DNA of 56,965 nt from Pleurocapsa sp. CCALA 161 (GTDB lineage: Bacteria > Cyanobacteriota > Cyanobacteriia > Cyanobacteriales > Xenococcaceae): positions 1 to 56,965 of the forward strand of contig NZ_PVWF01000020.1 in NCBI RefSeq assembly GCF_003003995.1, in the 5' to 3' direction. Made by a program: the position numbers and the translations under genes. The notes beneath the pieces were generated by a model. The model was not told the origin of the DNA and did not search any database. It saw only the letters and a list, made by a program, of their open reading frames with translations. Below are positions 46,482 through 55,571 of the stretch, in pieces (position 1 is the first letter of the stretch; every line of letters starts with the position of its first letter).

Positions 46482-47546
46482 ATGTCCAAACTACGTCGTT
46501 ATCTATCTTGCTTAATCTTAGGGATTTGTGCAGTAATATTAATCGTAGCTTGCGATCGCGGAGCGTACCTGGAAGGTAATCACTCTTCTAATTCTCCTAC
46601 GAGCAATCCCGTTATATCTGCTAATTCAGAATCTTGTCGTCTGGTTTCTCACCAGATGGGAGAAACAAAAGTTTGCGGTCAACCGCAGAAAGTTGCTGCT
46701 CTGAGTCCCTTTGTTTTAGACAGTATGCTAGCACTTGGAGTACAGCCTTCTGCTTATGCTGAAGTAGAAGACCTAAAAATTCAAACCTATGATAATCCAC
46801 TAGAACAGATCCCCTATATAGGTAAATGGGTAACGACACAGCCTAGGGGATTAGGCGATTGCAACTCTCCTTCTCTCGAACGACTTACTCTAGTCAAACC
46901 AGATTTAATTTTAGGAGAAGCTTGGCAGGTAGAAGATGAATATCCTCTACTAACCCAAATTGCGTCTACTTTATTGTTTAGCAACCAACAAGCTAATGGA
47001 CTCCAAGGTTGGCAGCATAATATTCAGAAGATTGCTAAAGCTTTAGATCGAGAAGCCAAGGTAAAGGAACTATTAAGCACTTTTTCACAACAGGTTACCC
47101 AAGCTCGTATAGCACTGCAACCCGTATTAGAAAATTATCCTCGTGTATTGTTAATTAATTCTAATTTAACTACCTATGTTGCCTCGCAACCCGAAAGTAC
47201 CACCAGCAGACTACTACAAGAAATTGGGTTTAGAATAGTTGAACCTCCAGGTATTCGAGACTATGCCGAAATCTCCTGGGAAATATTACCCCAGATTGAA
47301 ACCGATATAATTCTGGTTTTGTCTTGGAGTGATGATAGTTTTTCCAATCCTGAAAATATCCTAAGACACAAGTGGGCTAAAAATTCTCTACTAAGCTCAA
47401 TGCCAGTTTTTCAACAAGGCCGAGTATATTTTGTAGACTATCAACTTTGGGGCAGCAATATTGGAGGACCTTTGACCGACCAACTTATTCTAGAAGCTCT
47501 ACCAGATCTACTGTTAAGTAGCGTGAACAAGAAAAACAGTGCGTAA
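46482..47546 (+). CDS. fecB: Iron-siderophore substrate-binding lipoprotein (FecB-like)
   Basis: A 354-residue solute-binding protein of the periplasmic-binding-protein family used with FecCD permeases. A lipobox ends at Cys24 (LIVAC), so it should be lipid-anchored on the periplasmic face of the inner membrane. KVAALSPFVLDSMLALGVQP and LTLVKPDLILGEAW are typical of the first lobe. It would pass the ferric siderophore from the receptor to the FecC/FecD/FecE system encoded on the other strand. The MFS gene overlaps its 3' end by 8 nt. The family is clear; the ligand is inferred from the neighbouring NRPS cluster. Confidence 0.9.
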   Translation: MSKLRRYLSCLILGICAVILIVACDRGAYLEGNHSSNSPTSNPVISANSESCRLVSHQMGETKVCGQPQKVAALSPFVLDSMLALGVQPSAYAEVEDLKIQTYDNPLEQIPYIGKWVTTQPRGLGDCNSPSLERLTLVKPDLILGEAWQVEDEYPLLTQIASTLLFSNQQANGLQGWQHNIQKIAKALDREAKVKELLSTFSQQVTQARIALQPVLENYPRVLLINSNLTTYVASQPESTTSRLLQEIGFRIVEPPGIRDYAEISWEILPQIETDIILVLSWSDDSFSNPENILRHKWAKNSLLSSMPVFQQGRVYFVDYQLWGSNIGGPLTDQLILEALPDLLLSSVNKKNSA

Positions 47547-48849
47547 ATTTACCCTTATCTGGTTCGGTCAACTAATCTCTACCATCGGTAGCTACATGAG
47601 CGAGTTTGCTCTCACTCTTTGGGCTTGGGAACTGACAGGTTCGGCAACGGCTTTAGCCTTGGTGGGTTTTTTCTCCCTACTACCTCGCGTTTTTATTTCC
47701 TTGTTTGCTGGAGTATTAGTCGATCGCGCCAACCGCAAACATTTAATGATCCTAGGAGATGCGATCGCTGCTATTTCAACTCTAGTTATCTTAATTCTCC
47801 ATCTATCGGGCAATCTAGCTATTTGGCATCTATATTTAGCTGCATCGATTAATGGTGGTTTTGGTCAAATTCAACAGCTTGCCTATTCCACATCGATTAC
47901 TTTGTTAGTTTCTCCCTTAAATTATACTCGTGCCAATAGCATGAATTCGGTTGTCCACTATGGCTCAAATATCATGGCCCCTGCCATAGCTGGAGTACTT
48001 TATCCGATTATTGGTTTAGGTGGAATTTTACCTATCGATCTCGCAACTTTTACCGTGGCGATCGCGACTTTGATTTGGATTCGGATTCCTCAACCTGATC
48101 ACGAAATTGAGATAGAAGAGGAGCAAGGAGATGAGGGAGAAGTAAGTCAGTTAAATGTTTGGTGGAAAGAAATTACTTTTGGGATTCGTTATATTTGGCA
48201 ACGGGATAGTTTGCGTACTTTACTCTTGGTTACAGCTTTATTTTGGTTTGCTCACGATCTCGGTGGTGCGATCGACGAGCCGATGATCTTAGCTCGCTCA
48301 GATAATAATTCTCAAGCTTTAAGCGCGATTCTTTCTCTTGCTGGTATCGGTGGCGTTGCTGGTGCAGTAGTGTTAAGTGCCTGGGGCGGTACAAAACGCC
48401 GTGTTAATTGGATGTTGGCTGGGTTTATGGGGGCTGGCGTTGCCAAAACGATCTTTGGCTTAGGTCGAAATCTGACTGTTTGGCTACCCGCCCAATTTTG
48501 TTCTTCCCTTAACTTTCCCCTGTTAGGTAGCTCGGAAACGGCATTATGGATGGAAGCGACTCCTCCAGAACTTCAGGGACGAGTATTTGCTGCTAATTCT
48601 TTGGTTTTGGAATTAGTAAGTGCGATCGCCACATTAATAGCAGGACCACTGAGCGATCGCGTCCTAGAACCAGCTATGCAGTCACAAAATATTTTCAGTT
48701 CTCTATTTGCTCCTATTTTTGGTACTGGTATAGGTGCAGGAATGGCACTGTTGTACGTAATAAGTGCGATCGCAATGTTTTTAATTGGTGCAGTTGGCTA
48801 TCAATTACCTCAACTAAATCGGCTGGACAATAGGGAATCGCCAGAATAA
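47539..48849 (+). CDS. MFS transporter, probable siderophore exporter (EntS-like)
   Basis: A 436-residue major-facilitator protein with about 12 membrane segments and the loop motif VDRANRK after the second segment. It starts with GTG at 47539, inside the end of the fecB-like gene (8-nt overlap), so it is translationally coupled to siderophore uptake genes. EntS-type exporters in comparable positions expel newly made siderophore. Because the NRPS cluster has no other dedicated exporter, I infer export of its product. A direct role in uptake or drug efflux cannot be excluded. It is convergent with the EamA gene, 37 nt apart, with no strong hairpin. Confidence 0.85.
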   Translation: MRKFTLIWFGQLISTIGSYMSEFALTLWAWELTGSATALALVGFFSLLPRVFISLFAGVLVDRANRKHLMILGDAIAAISTLVILILHLSGNLAIWHLYLAASINGGFGQIQQLAYSTSITLLVSPLNYTRANSMNSVVHYGSNIMAPAIAGVLYPIIGLGGILPIDLATFTVAIATLIWIRIPQPDHEIEIEEEQGDEGEVSQLNVWWKEITFGIRYIWQRDSLRTLLLVTALFWFAHDLGGAIDEPMILARSDNNSQALSAILSLAGIGGVAGAVVLSAWGGTKRRVNWMLAGFMGAGVAKTIFGLGRNLTVWLPAQFCSSLNFPLLGSSETALWMEATPPELQGRVFAANSLVLELVSAIATLIAGPLSDRVLEPAMQSQNIFSSLFAPIFGTGIGAGMALLYVISAIAMFLIGAVGYQLPQLNRLDNRESPE

Positions 48850-48886
48850 AGGCAATTGCCGATCTAAAATCAACACCCTTAACCAA

Positions 48887-49315
48887 CTATCGTATCAACA
48901 CCAGCGTTCCGATTAAGATTAAACCCGTTCCTACAAACATCTTAATCGTCAACGGCTCTCCTAAAAACATCACTGCAAATAGCGAAATCAATACCAAGCT
49001 CGATTTATCAATTGGCGCAACCAATGAAGCAGGACCAATTTGCAAGGCTCTAAAATAGCACAGCCAAGATAGCCCTGTTGCCATTCCCGATAATACTAAA
49101 AACAGCAGTGTCTTACGATTTAATTCAAATAATTCCTGAAATGTTCCCTCAGCATATACCAATCCCCAGGCTGTAGCCAAAATTACTACAGTCCGTACTG
49201 CCGTTGCTAAATTAGAATTAACTCCCTCCACACCTACCTTGGCAAAAATAGTAGTTAAAGCAGCAAAGAACGCCGACAATACCGCAAAAATCCACCAGTC
49301 TTGAACTCGATCCAT
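48887..49315 (-). CDS. EamA/DMT-family small membrane transporter
   Basis: A 142-residue protein, half the size of usual EamA (drug/metabolite transporter) proteins, with four to five hydrophobic segments. Visible family features are WIFAVLSAFFAALTTIFAKVG at the start, ALQIGPASLVAPIDKSS, and FLGEPLTIKMFVGTGLILIG near the end. Such single-domain forms usually work as dimers. It is the last gene of the minus-strand fec operon, 45 nt after the ATPase gene. The substrate is unknown, and a role in siderophore traffic is only suggested by position. Confidence 0.8.
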   Translation of the reverse strand: MDRVQDWWIFAVLSAFFAALTTIFAKVGVEGVNSNLATAVRTVVILATAWGLVYAEGTFQELFELNRKTLLFLVLSGMATGLSWLCYFRALQIGPASLVAPIDKSSLVLISLFAVMFLGEPLTIKMFVGTGLILIGTLVLIR

Positions 49316-49360
49316 GTTTTAAAATATCCTGCTGATTAACTATTGTTTTGTTATTAGCTC

Positions 49361-50272
49361 TTAGTCTCTCCGTCTCCCTGTCTTCTCCACCTCTCTGCAT
49401 CTCCGCTCTCTGCGTCCCATAGGAATGCACATGGGGGTACCTGCCAAAGGATCGGGGACAATACGACACTCTAAGTTAAATACCTCCCGTACCATTGATT
49501 CCGTCATTACCTGTTCTGGAGTCCCTGTAGCGTAGATCTTTCCCTGTTGTATCGCTACCAAATAGTCGGCATAGCGACAAGAGAGGTTAAGGTCGTGTAG
49601 GATCATGACAATGGTTTTTCCTTGAGTTTCCTGGAGTTCGTCCAGCAAATCTAATAACTCTACCTGATGAGATAAATCTAGAAAGGTTGTTGGTTCATCT
49701 AACAATAAAATATCCGTATCCTGCGCCAGTACCATCGCAATCCAGGCTCGTTGTCTCTGTCCCCCAGAAAGACTATCTAATGCCCGATCTGCTAGTTCAG
49801 TCATGGTAGCGATTTCTAAGGCTTCTGCCACCTTTTTTTCATCGTCCGTTGACCACTGCTGTAACCAGCTTTGATAAGGATAACGTCCCATAGCTACTAA
49901 ATCTCGTACAGTTAATCCCTCTGGAGCGGTAGGACTTTGGGGCAACATTCCTAGCTTTTTAGCTACAGTTTTTGCCTTGAGTTGAGAAATATCTTTGCCG
50001 TCTAGATAAACTATGCCTGATTGGGGTTTTAATAGTTTTGCCAGCCCTCGTAAAAGGGTAGACTTGCCACACCCGTTAGCACCTACCAGCACAGTCGTCT
50101 TGCCTGCGGGAATTCCTAAATTCAAATTCCGTATAATTGTCGCATTGTCGTATGCTAGGGTAAGCTGTCCGGCTTCTAGGCGATGATTGGAGAGACTGGG
50201 GGATGGGGAGATATTATGCCCTTGTGGTACTGGGAGATGGGGAGACTGGGAATTATTGCGATCGCGATACAT
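49361..50272 (-). CDS. fecE: Ferric-siderophore ABC transporter ATPase (FecE-like)
   Basis: 303 residues. Walker [10 protein letters not shown] (64-72), the signature LSGGQRQR, Walker B ILLLDEPT and the H-loop ([15 protein letters not shown]) are all present, and the family is FepC/FecE. It would energise import by the FecC/FecD permeases encoded just upstream. Both ends are unusual. The first ~33 residues and the last ~20 ([18 protein letters not shown]) come from repetitive DNA with short GGGGAGAT/CTCCCC-type runs. The enzyme core is normal in length, and the true start may lie slightly downstream of 50272, though no other ATG is near. Confidence 0.93.
   Translation of the reverse strand: MYRDRNNSQSPHLPVPQGHNISPSPSLSNHRLEAGQLTLAYDNATIIRNLNLGIPAGKTTVLVGANGCGKSTLLRGLAKLLKPQSGIVYLDGKDISQLKAKTVAKKLGMLPQSPTAPEGLTVRDLVAMGRYPYQSWLQQWSTDDEKKVAEALEIATMTELADRALDSLSGGQRQRAWIAMVLAQDTDILLLDEPTTFLDLSHQVELLDLLDELQETQGKTIVMILHDLNLSCRYADYLVAIQQGKIYATGTPEQVMTESMVREVFNLECRIVPDPLAGTPMCIPMGRRERRCREVEKTGRRRD
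50180..50258. repeat. Short G-rich repeats over the start of the ATPase gene
   Basis: Units such as GGAGAGACTGGGGGATGGGGAG and GGGAGATGGGGAGACTGGGA alternate here. This is the style of short repeated sequence often found between cyanobacterial genes. They encode the atypical N-terminus of the FecE-like protein. Comparable CTCCGTCTCCCTGTC runs lie over its 3' end (49361-49420). Confidence 0.6.
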
Positions 50273-50311
50273 AGGCTTTTAAAAGTAGGATATAGTTACG
50301 ATTTCCATAAA

Positions 50312-50332
50312 AGCTAAGAGCTAAGAGCTAAG
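50312..50332. repeat. Three tandem 7-bp repeats (AGCTAAG)
   Basis: AGCTAAG occurs three times in a row in the 86-nt gap between the ATPase and permease genes, and the next bases (AGCTTTT) begin a fourth unit. This is a short simple repeat without an evident role. Confidence 0.6.
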
Positions 50333-50358
50333 AGCTTTTAACTAAAAACTAAAATTCA

Positions 50359-51402
50359 TTATTTTCGCTGGTTAATTAATAGATAGACGAAATATGGCGC
50401 ACCAATAGCTGCGGTGATAATGCCACAGGGAAGTTCTAAAGGTGCAAACAACACTCTTCCTAATAAATCAGCAATTACGACCAGCATCCCTCCCATCATT
50501 GCCGATACGGGTAATAGTCCTTCGTGGGAAGCACCGACCAACTGTCTTCCCAAGTGAGGTGCCATCAAGCCGACAAAACTGACTGCACCTGCCGTTGCTA
50601 TTGAAGCTCCCGCTAAAGCTACACTGGTTAAAAGTAATAAACCTCGTTGCCATTCAACCTGACTACCTAAACCGCGAGCAACTTCATCTCCCAGATTTAA
50701 AGTATTTAATTCTTTAGTTAGCAGCAATGCGATCGCGCCAAAGATAATAATCCAAGGAATTAAAGCCATTACTTGCGACCAAGTACGTCCGTAAACGCTA
50801 CCCGCTAACCAAACTAAAGCCTGTGAAACAGTATCGATATCCCCAAAAGTAATCATAATGTCAGTTAAAGCACCGACAATAAGATCAAAGCCAATACCAA
50901 CCAAAATTAACCGAATTGGCGAGCTTCCTCCTTGCCAAGCCAACAGATAAATTAATATTGCAACCGTCAACGCACCGACAAAAGCAGCAAAAGGTAGCAA
51001 AGACACGGGAACATTAGGCAGTAAAACTAATAAAGTAACCGCAGCTAAAGTCGCCCCTGCATTTACGCCGATAATTTCTGGAGCCGCTAAAGGATTACGA
51101 GTGATGCCTTGGGTAATCGTACCTGCGATCGCTAGTCCTGCCCCGACCAAAAAAGCGGCAATAGTTCGCGGTAAACGCAGGGTATTAATAATAAAGGCAT
51201 AATCCCCATTAGCTGTGGGCAAACCCAATAGAGTCTTGACTACATCTATTGGTGAAATAGGATACTCACCATAGCCAACGCTAATTATCATTGCCACCAT
51301 TGTCACCAGAGTGAGAATTAATAAAATTCCTGGTACTCGGCGATCGAGATGAAATGATATTGGTAATACTTTAGGGCGAACGATTAGCCATTGTTTTGTC
51401 AT
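50359..51402 (-). CDS. fecD: Ferric-siderophore ABC permease (FecD-like)
   Basis: A 347-residue membrane protein of the FecCD/BtuC family with about ten hydrophobic segments. Family features are RLPRTIAAFLVGAGLAIAGTITQG, RNPLAAPEIIGVNAGA, VGLMAPHLGRQLVGASH (the loop that contacts the ATPase) and the end PYFVYLLINQRK. It pairs with the FecC-like permease encoded 33 nt upstream to form the channel. The order fecC-fecD-fecE is the usual one. The assignment of C versus D is by gene order only. Confidence 0.93.
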   Translation of the reverse strand: MTKQWLIVRPKVLPISFHLDRRVPGILLILTLVTMVAMIISVGYGEYPISPIDVVKTLLGLPTANGDYAFIINTLRLPRTIAAFLVGAGLAIAGTITQGITRNPLAAPEIIGVNAGATLAAVTLLVLLPNVPVSLLPFAAFVGALTVAILIYLLAWQGGSSPIRLILVGIGFDLIVGALTDIMITFGDIDTVSQALVWLAGSVYGRTWSQVMALIPWIIIFGAIALLLTKELNTLNLGDEVARGLGSQVEWQRGLLLLTSVALAGASIATAGAVSFVGLMAPHLGRQLVGASHEGLLPVSAMMGGMLVVIADLLGRVLFAPLELPCGIITAAIGAPYFVYLLINQRK

Positions 51403-51435
51403 TACTAATTACTTATTACTTATTACTCATTTCCT

Positions 51436-52455
51436 TTACCGCTTCATTTTCCACCGAATCAAATAAAGAAAGAAAGGTGCGCCAATCAGAGGCATCACTA
51501 AACCTACAGGTAATTCACTAGGCTGAATTATCAATCGTCCGCAAAGATCGGCGATTAACATAATAATTGCCCCCAAAATTGCCGAGTATGGTAAGATCCA
51601 GCGATAATCAACGCCGACTATGAAACGAGCTGAATGAGGAACAATTAAACCAACAAAGCCAATTGGTCCTGCGATCGCCACACTCGCCCCAGCTAGTAAA
51701 ATAATGCTAATAGCAGCCAGTATTTTAATCAATGCCGTAGACTGTCCCAAACTTCTAGCGGTATCTTCTCCCAGACTGAGAATGGTAATTTGTCTGCTTA
51801 AAGCGATCGCCAAGATCAAGCCAATGCAGATATACGGTAATATTTGCAGCAGCAGATTCATATCCCTACCTGCTACCGAACCCGCCAACCAAAACCTAAT
51901 TTCTTCTAAGGTGCGCTGGCTGAGAATTAAAATCCCGCTAGTAATCGACGAAATAAATGCCGTTAGTGCTGCACCAGCTATAATTAGATTAAACGGTGTT
52001 AGTCCCCCGCGACCGAGAGAACCGAGGAAATATACGCCGATCGCGCTAAGAGCTGCTCCTGCAAAAGCATACCAGGCATAGATAGTTGAAGAACTACCGC
52101 CGAAAATAAACGTCCCCATCACCACCGCCAAAGCTGCTCCTGTATTAATTCCCAAAATACCAGGATCTGCTAGAGGATTTCGTGTAAGTCCTTGCATAAT
52201 CGCACCCGACACGGCTAATGATGCGCCGACTAGCATAGCAATGAGCGATCGCGGTAGACGTACTGTACGAATAATCAAGTGATTGGTAGAACCATCAAAG
52301 GCAGTAAATGCTTGATAAATATCACTATAAGCAATATCTGCTGCACCCCAGGCAACACTAGCCATAAAACTGAGCCACAGAATAAAACTTCCGAACAACA
52401 AACCTGCTATCAGTAGAAGACTTTTACCTGAGTGATATTTTTTGGCGATCGTCAT
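51436..52455 (-). CDS. fecC: Ferric-siderophore ABC permease (FecC-like)
   Basis: A 339-residue paralogue of the next gene: RLPRSLIAMLVGASLAVSGAIMQG, RNPLADPGILGINTGA, VGLIVPHSARFIVGVDY and a basic end (RWKMKR). It is the first gene of the minus-strand fec operon. The 290 nt to the divergent receptor 2 contain an AT-rich AATTATTGAT motif (52479-52488) shared with the NRPS upstream region. It should form the heterodimeric channel with the FecD-like protein. Confidence 0.93.
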   Translation of the reverse strand: MTIAKKYHSGKSLLLIAGLLFGSFILWLSFMASVAWGAADIAYSDIYQAFTAFDGSTNHLIIRTVRLPRSLIAMLVGASLAVSGAIMQGLTRNPLADPGILGINTGAALAVVMGTFIFGGSSSTIYAWYAFAGAALSAIGVYFLGSLGRGGLTPFNLIIAGAALTAFISSITSGILILSQRTLEEIRFWLAGSVAGRDMNLLLQILPYICIGLILAIALSRQITILSLGEDTARSLGQSTALIKILAAISIILLAGASVAIAGPIGFVGLIVPHSARFIVGVDYRWILPYSAILGAIIMLIADLCGRLIIQPSELPVGLVMPLIGAPFFLYLIRWKMKR

Positions 52456-52745
52456 TTAAAGTACTATGAGTTGAGAAGAATTATTGATAAATATAGGACA
52501 TGAAAATTTAATGAGAACTATTAGCAACTTATGACTACAAACAATATCACACCTTATTGATATTACTAAGCAATAAAATTAAAATTTTTGTAACGAAAAT
52601 ACTAGTTGAATTGTTTCTATGATTTAAGAGAACAATTTTTTGCTGAGTAACTATATGCTCAGGCGTTTGGCAACATAAATAATTTTTCAGACATCCTCTC
52701 AAAACGCGGTATGATTTACTGCTAATTAATCTCATTAGTCAAGAA
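52456..52745. promoter_or_regulatory. Divergent promoter region fecC / TonB receptor 2
   Basis: AT-rich non-coding DNA. Near fecC it holds AATTATTGAT (52479-52488), a possible half of an iron-responsive operator. Near receptor 2 it holds CTCAAAACGCGGTAT (52698-52712) followed by GATTTACTGCTAAT, the element also seen before receptor 1. I see nothing else. Confidence 0.45.
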
Positions 52746-53969
52746 ATGATGAATACGAAGAGCAAGGGCTTGAGTTGGGTCAGATCTAGTTTTTTCTTAT
52801 TTCAATTAAGCTTATTGCCGTTATTGATTACTATTAACCCTGTTGTAGCAGAAACAAAAAGCGATTGGCAAAGCCAGCACGGAGCGCATCGCACAAACTT
52901 AACAGCAGCAAACGCTATTCAGGATATTCCCACCCGTCACCAGGTTTCAACTTTGGCTAAAAATTTACTAGCGCAACAAAATAAAGTTACTCGCGTCACA
53001 GGAGTAGAACTCAAGCAAACTAATTCAGGATTAGAAGTAATCTTAAAAACCGCAGCAGGGGGACAAAGATTAGTGCCGTTGATTTTGCCTGAAGGGAATA
53101 AACTTGAGATCGATATTCTCGATGCAACTTTAGGTTTCAGTATCAGAAATGGCGTAACTAAAACCAATCCCGTCGAAGGAATTAAGTCAGTCGCTTTAAC
53201 TAAAGTAGATGAGAGCAGTATTCGCTTGACCATTACAGGGTCAAGCAAAGCTCCTAGTGCAGAAATAATACCATCAAGACAAAACTTGGTTTTAAGCGTC
53301 ACCCCAGAAGGCAATACAGCACAAACTAAACCAGATGAAGAAATCGAAATTATTGCCACTGGAGAAGCAACAGCAGAGGATAGTTACAATGTCCCCGATG
53401 CCACAACTGCTACCCGCACCGATACACCCTTGCGAGACGTACCCCAATCAATCCAAGTAGTACCAGAAAAAGTAATTGAAGACCAAGGTATAGTTCGGAT
53501 TAGTGATGCCGTACGTAATGTATCGGGGGTAACACCGCAAAGAGGATTTTCTAATCTCATCGAACTGTTTAATATTCGTGGTTTTGATAGTTCTAAAATC
53601 CTGAGAAATGGTTTAAGCATCGATGGAGACGACAGTAGAATTGCCCCTAATATAGTCGATCGCGTCGAAGTGCTAAAAGGACCAGCATCAGTATTATACG
53701 GTCAGGCTCAACCAGGAGGAGTAGTTAATTACGTTACCAAAAAGCCACTGAAAGAACCATCCTACAACTTGGAATTGACGGCTGGAAACTTCGGTTTTAT
53801 CGAACCATCTCTCGATATTTCTGGTCCATTAACTGCTGACAAGAAACTAACTTATCGCTTTAATCTTCAATATCAAAATGGGGGAAACTTTAGAGATTTT
53901 GTCGATTCAGAAATTTTAGCGATCGCTCCCACAATTAGCTATCAGTTTAGTAGACTTGTTGGGAAATAA
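52746..53969 (+). pseudogene. TonB-dependent receptor 2, truncated by an IS
   Basis: The 407-residue frame has a signal peptide, AMIN domain (from VTRVTGVELKQ), a complete plug (LFNIRGFDSS, ASVLYGQAQPGGVVNYVTKKP) and only the first barrel strands. It ends ISYQFSRLVGK where IS sequence begins (~53949). Compared with the 870-residue receptor 1, about half the protein and nearly all of the barrel are gone, so it cannot form a pore. The first ~200 codons are almost identical in DNA to receptor 1 (minus its inserted repeat), but the plug is different and of the more usual QSIQVVPEKVIEDQG type. It was therefore a second receptor with another specificity before disruption. Confidence 0.88.
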
Positions 53970-54598
53970 AATTAAAGAACAACAAAACTGGAAGTGAACT
54001 TCGACTTTTAGATTAAGTTTAAGCAGCCATCAAATAAAAATTCCATAAACCTGCTGCTGTCAACATGAGGCGATCGTCAAAATCAGAAATTCGATTGCGA
54101 TAAATTTGACTGACGGCACCATAGCGTTTGACTCCCGCAAAAGCATTTTCACAGACAACACGAGAGCTACTAAGGAGACGGTTTTCTTCCTTTTGAATTT
54201 CGTTTAACTCTCCACCTTTGGGTTTTTTATGAGGCAAATGAATGTTTTCGTCTTGTTTTTGTAAGCCCAAAAATCCCGAATCAGCTTCAATCGGAATCTC
54301 TTCAGGAATACTGCCGACAAGATCGTCCTCGTCGTGAGCGCGCTTGTCATGTACTTTTCCCTCTCTAGCTTGACCTAGAATCAACACTCTTTTGTTTTCG
54401 TCTACTACGGCGATATGTTTTCTCGTATGACGTTTTTTCTTCCCCGAATAATTTAATTTTTGTTTTTCCCGATCTTTTGGTCGAGAAATTGGTCTTTCTG
54501 TACCGTCAATCATTACTTTTTTAACTGTCGGATATCTCTCGATGAATTCTTCAATACTATTCATCTTTCTCTCTGGCAAAACCATTTTTACGCCTAAA
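53949..54598. mobile_element. Partial IS (DDE transposase, IS5-superfamily type)
   Basis: The element begins where receptor 2 loses homology (~53949; near AGACTTGTTGGGAAATAAAA) and ends abruptly at 54598, where the left end of another transposon starts. Only ~650 bp with the 3' part of the transposase gene remain. The other IS end is not next to it; it may lie beyond the younger transposon. Confidence 0.7.
54019..54585 (-). pseudogene. IS transposase, DDE_Tnp_4 type, 5' truncated
   Basis: A frame of 188 codons with a full DDE set: Asp27 (MIDGTERPI), Asp102 (EADSGFLG) and Glu146 (CENAFAGVKRYG). Related transposases have a further ~80-100 N-terminal residues with a helix-turn-helix. The frame stays open upstream of the ATG at 54585 (LGVK precedes MVLPER) until exactly 54598, then runs into the transposon end beginning TGTAGCGACCC. 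The gene was therefore cut by that insertion and should be inactive. Confidence 0.8.
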
Positions 54599-54763
54599 TG
54601 TAGCGACCCGAAATCATAATCACTCCGACCCGCAATAATGTCGTTTTTGAGACCACAATAAATGACACTATAAATGGCTCAAACCCAGATTAAATGACAA
54701 TCGACCCAGATTATTCTGACACTAGCCCGAAATAACACCCTTCGGCTCACAATAACTGACAAT
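54599..54763. repeat. Transposon end with about seven imperfect ~20-bp repeats
   Basis: Successive units start near 54605 (ACCCGAAATCATAATCAC), 54627 (GACCCGCAATAATGTCG), 54652 (ACCACAATAAATGACACT), 54682 (AACCCAGATTAAATGACA), 54703 (GACCCAGATTATTCTGACAC), 54724 (AGCCCGAAATAACACC) and 54747 (CTCACAATAACTGACAATA). Spacing is 21-30 bp. Arrays like this at the ends of Tn7-, Mu- and Tn5053-type elements are transposase-binding sites. The pattern was read by eye. Confidence 0.65.
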
Positions 54764-54941
54764 AAGCTGTATTCCTCTTCAATTCTATTATTCAGCCTGT
54801 GTCAATAACGATGCTCGACAAGTGTTTGAATTATATGAACGTTTTAAACTTGCTTTTATTATCTAAAATCATGGTTTAATTAAATCTACAAACGTTTGAT
54901 TAAATACATTTAGCTGTTTTTACCAAACAGAAAATAAAATT
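54764..54941. other. Non-coding region, possible resolution site
   Basis: 178 nt between the end repeats and the recombinase gene. The perfect palindrome CAAACGTTTG (54889-54898) and a related AACGTTTT (54838-54845) lie here. Serine resolvases often act on a site directly upstream of their own gene, so this is a candidate res region. No full res layout was established. Confidence 0.35.
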
Positions 54942-55565
54942 GTGGTTACATACGCCTATTTGAGAGTCTCAACTAACCAACAAGACGTTGACAACCAGCG
55001 TCATGGAATTCTCGAATATGCCAATCAAAACTCTTTGGGTCACTTAGAATTTATCGCTGATTCTGTTTCAGGACAAAAGCGATGGCGCGAGCGCGAACTG
55101 GGACAATTGCTTACTCAGACCGCGATAGCAGGAGACTTAATTGTCTTTGCGGAGATTAGCCGTATGGCCCGTTCTACTCTACAGGTACTAGAAATCCTCG
55201 AATGCAGTATGCAGCGGGAACTAACAGTTCACATCGCCAAACAACAGATGGTTCTCGATGATAATTTACCCAGTCGCATTACCGCTACAGTGTTGGGTTT
55301 GGCAGCAGAAATCGAGCGAGAATTAATTTCCATGAGAACAAAGGAGGCTTTAGCTAAAAGAAAAGCGTCAGGAAAGCCTCTAGGAAGACCCAAGGGCAGA
55401 CAGTCAGCCAAACTCAAACTAGATCCCAGAAAACAAGAAATTCAAATATATCTAGATAAAGGAATTAGTAAACGTTCGATTGCTAGGTTGGTCGATTGCG
55501 CTCCGTCAACTCTTTACTATTGGCTAGAGAGAAATCAATTATCCAAATCGAAAAGCCACCACTAG
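54942..55565 (+). CDS. Serine recombinase (resolvase/invertase family)
   Basis: 207 residues. The N-terminal catalytic domain has YAYLRVSTNQQD, with Ser10 as nucleophile if the GTG at 54942 is the start, and GDLIVFAEISRMARS with the catalytic arginines. The E-helix region is AAEIERELISMRTKEALAKRK, and a helix-turn-helix follows (RSIARLVDCAPSTLYYWL). Its size fits resolvases that resolve transposon cointegrates. It lies directly upstream of the DDE transposase; its stop overlaps the ribosome-binding site (AGAGGA) of that gene, so the two are co-transcribed. ATG is absent near the start, and VV at 54942 fits the family N-terminus well. Confidence 0.9.
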   Translation: MVTYAYLRVSTNQQDVDNQRHGILEYANQNSLGHLEFIADSVSGQKRWRERELGQLLTQTAIAGDLIVFAEISRMARSTLQVLEILECSMQRELTVHIAKQQMVLDDNLPSRITATVLGLAAEIERELISMRTKEALAKRKASGKPLGRPKGRQSAKLKLDPRKQEIQIYLDKGISKRSIARLVDCAPSTLYYWLERNQLSKSKSHH

Positions 55566-55571
55566 AGGAAT

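Noticed and set aside
51704-52081. 125-codon plus-strand frame opposite the fecC-like gene
   Set aside because: It is a shadow of a well-conserved permease; its composition mirrors the antisense of membrane segments.
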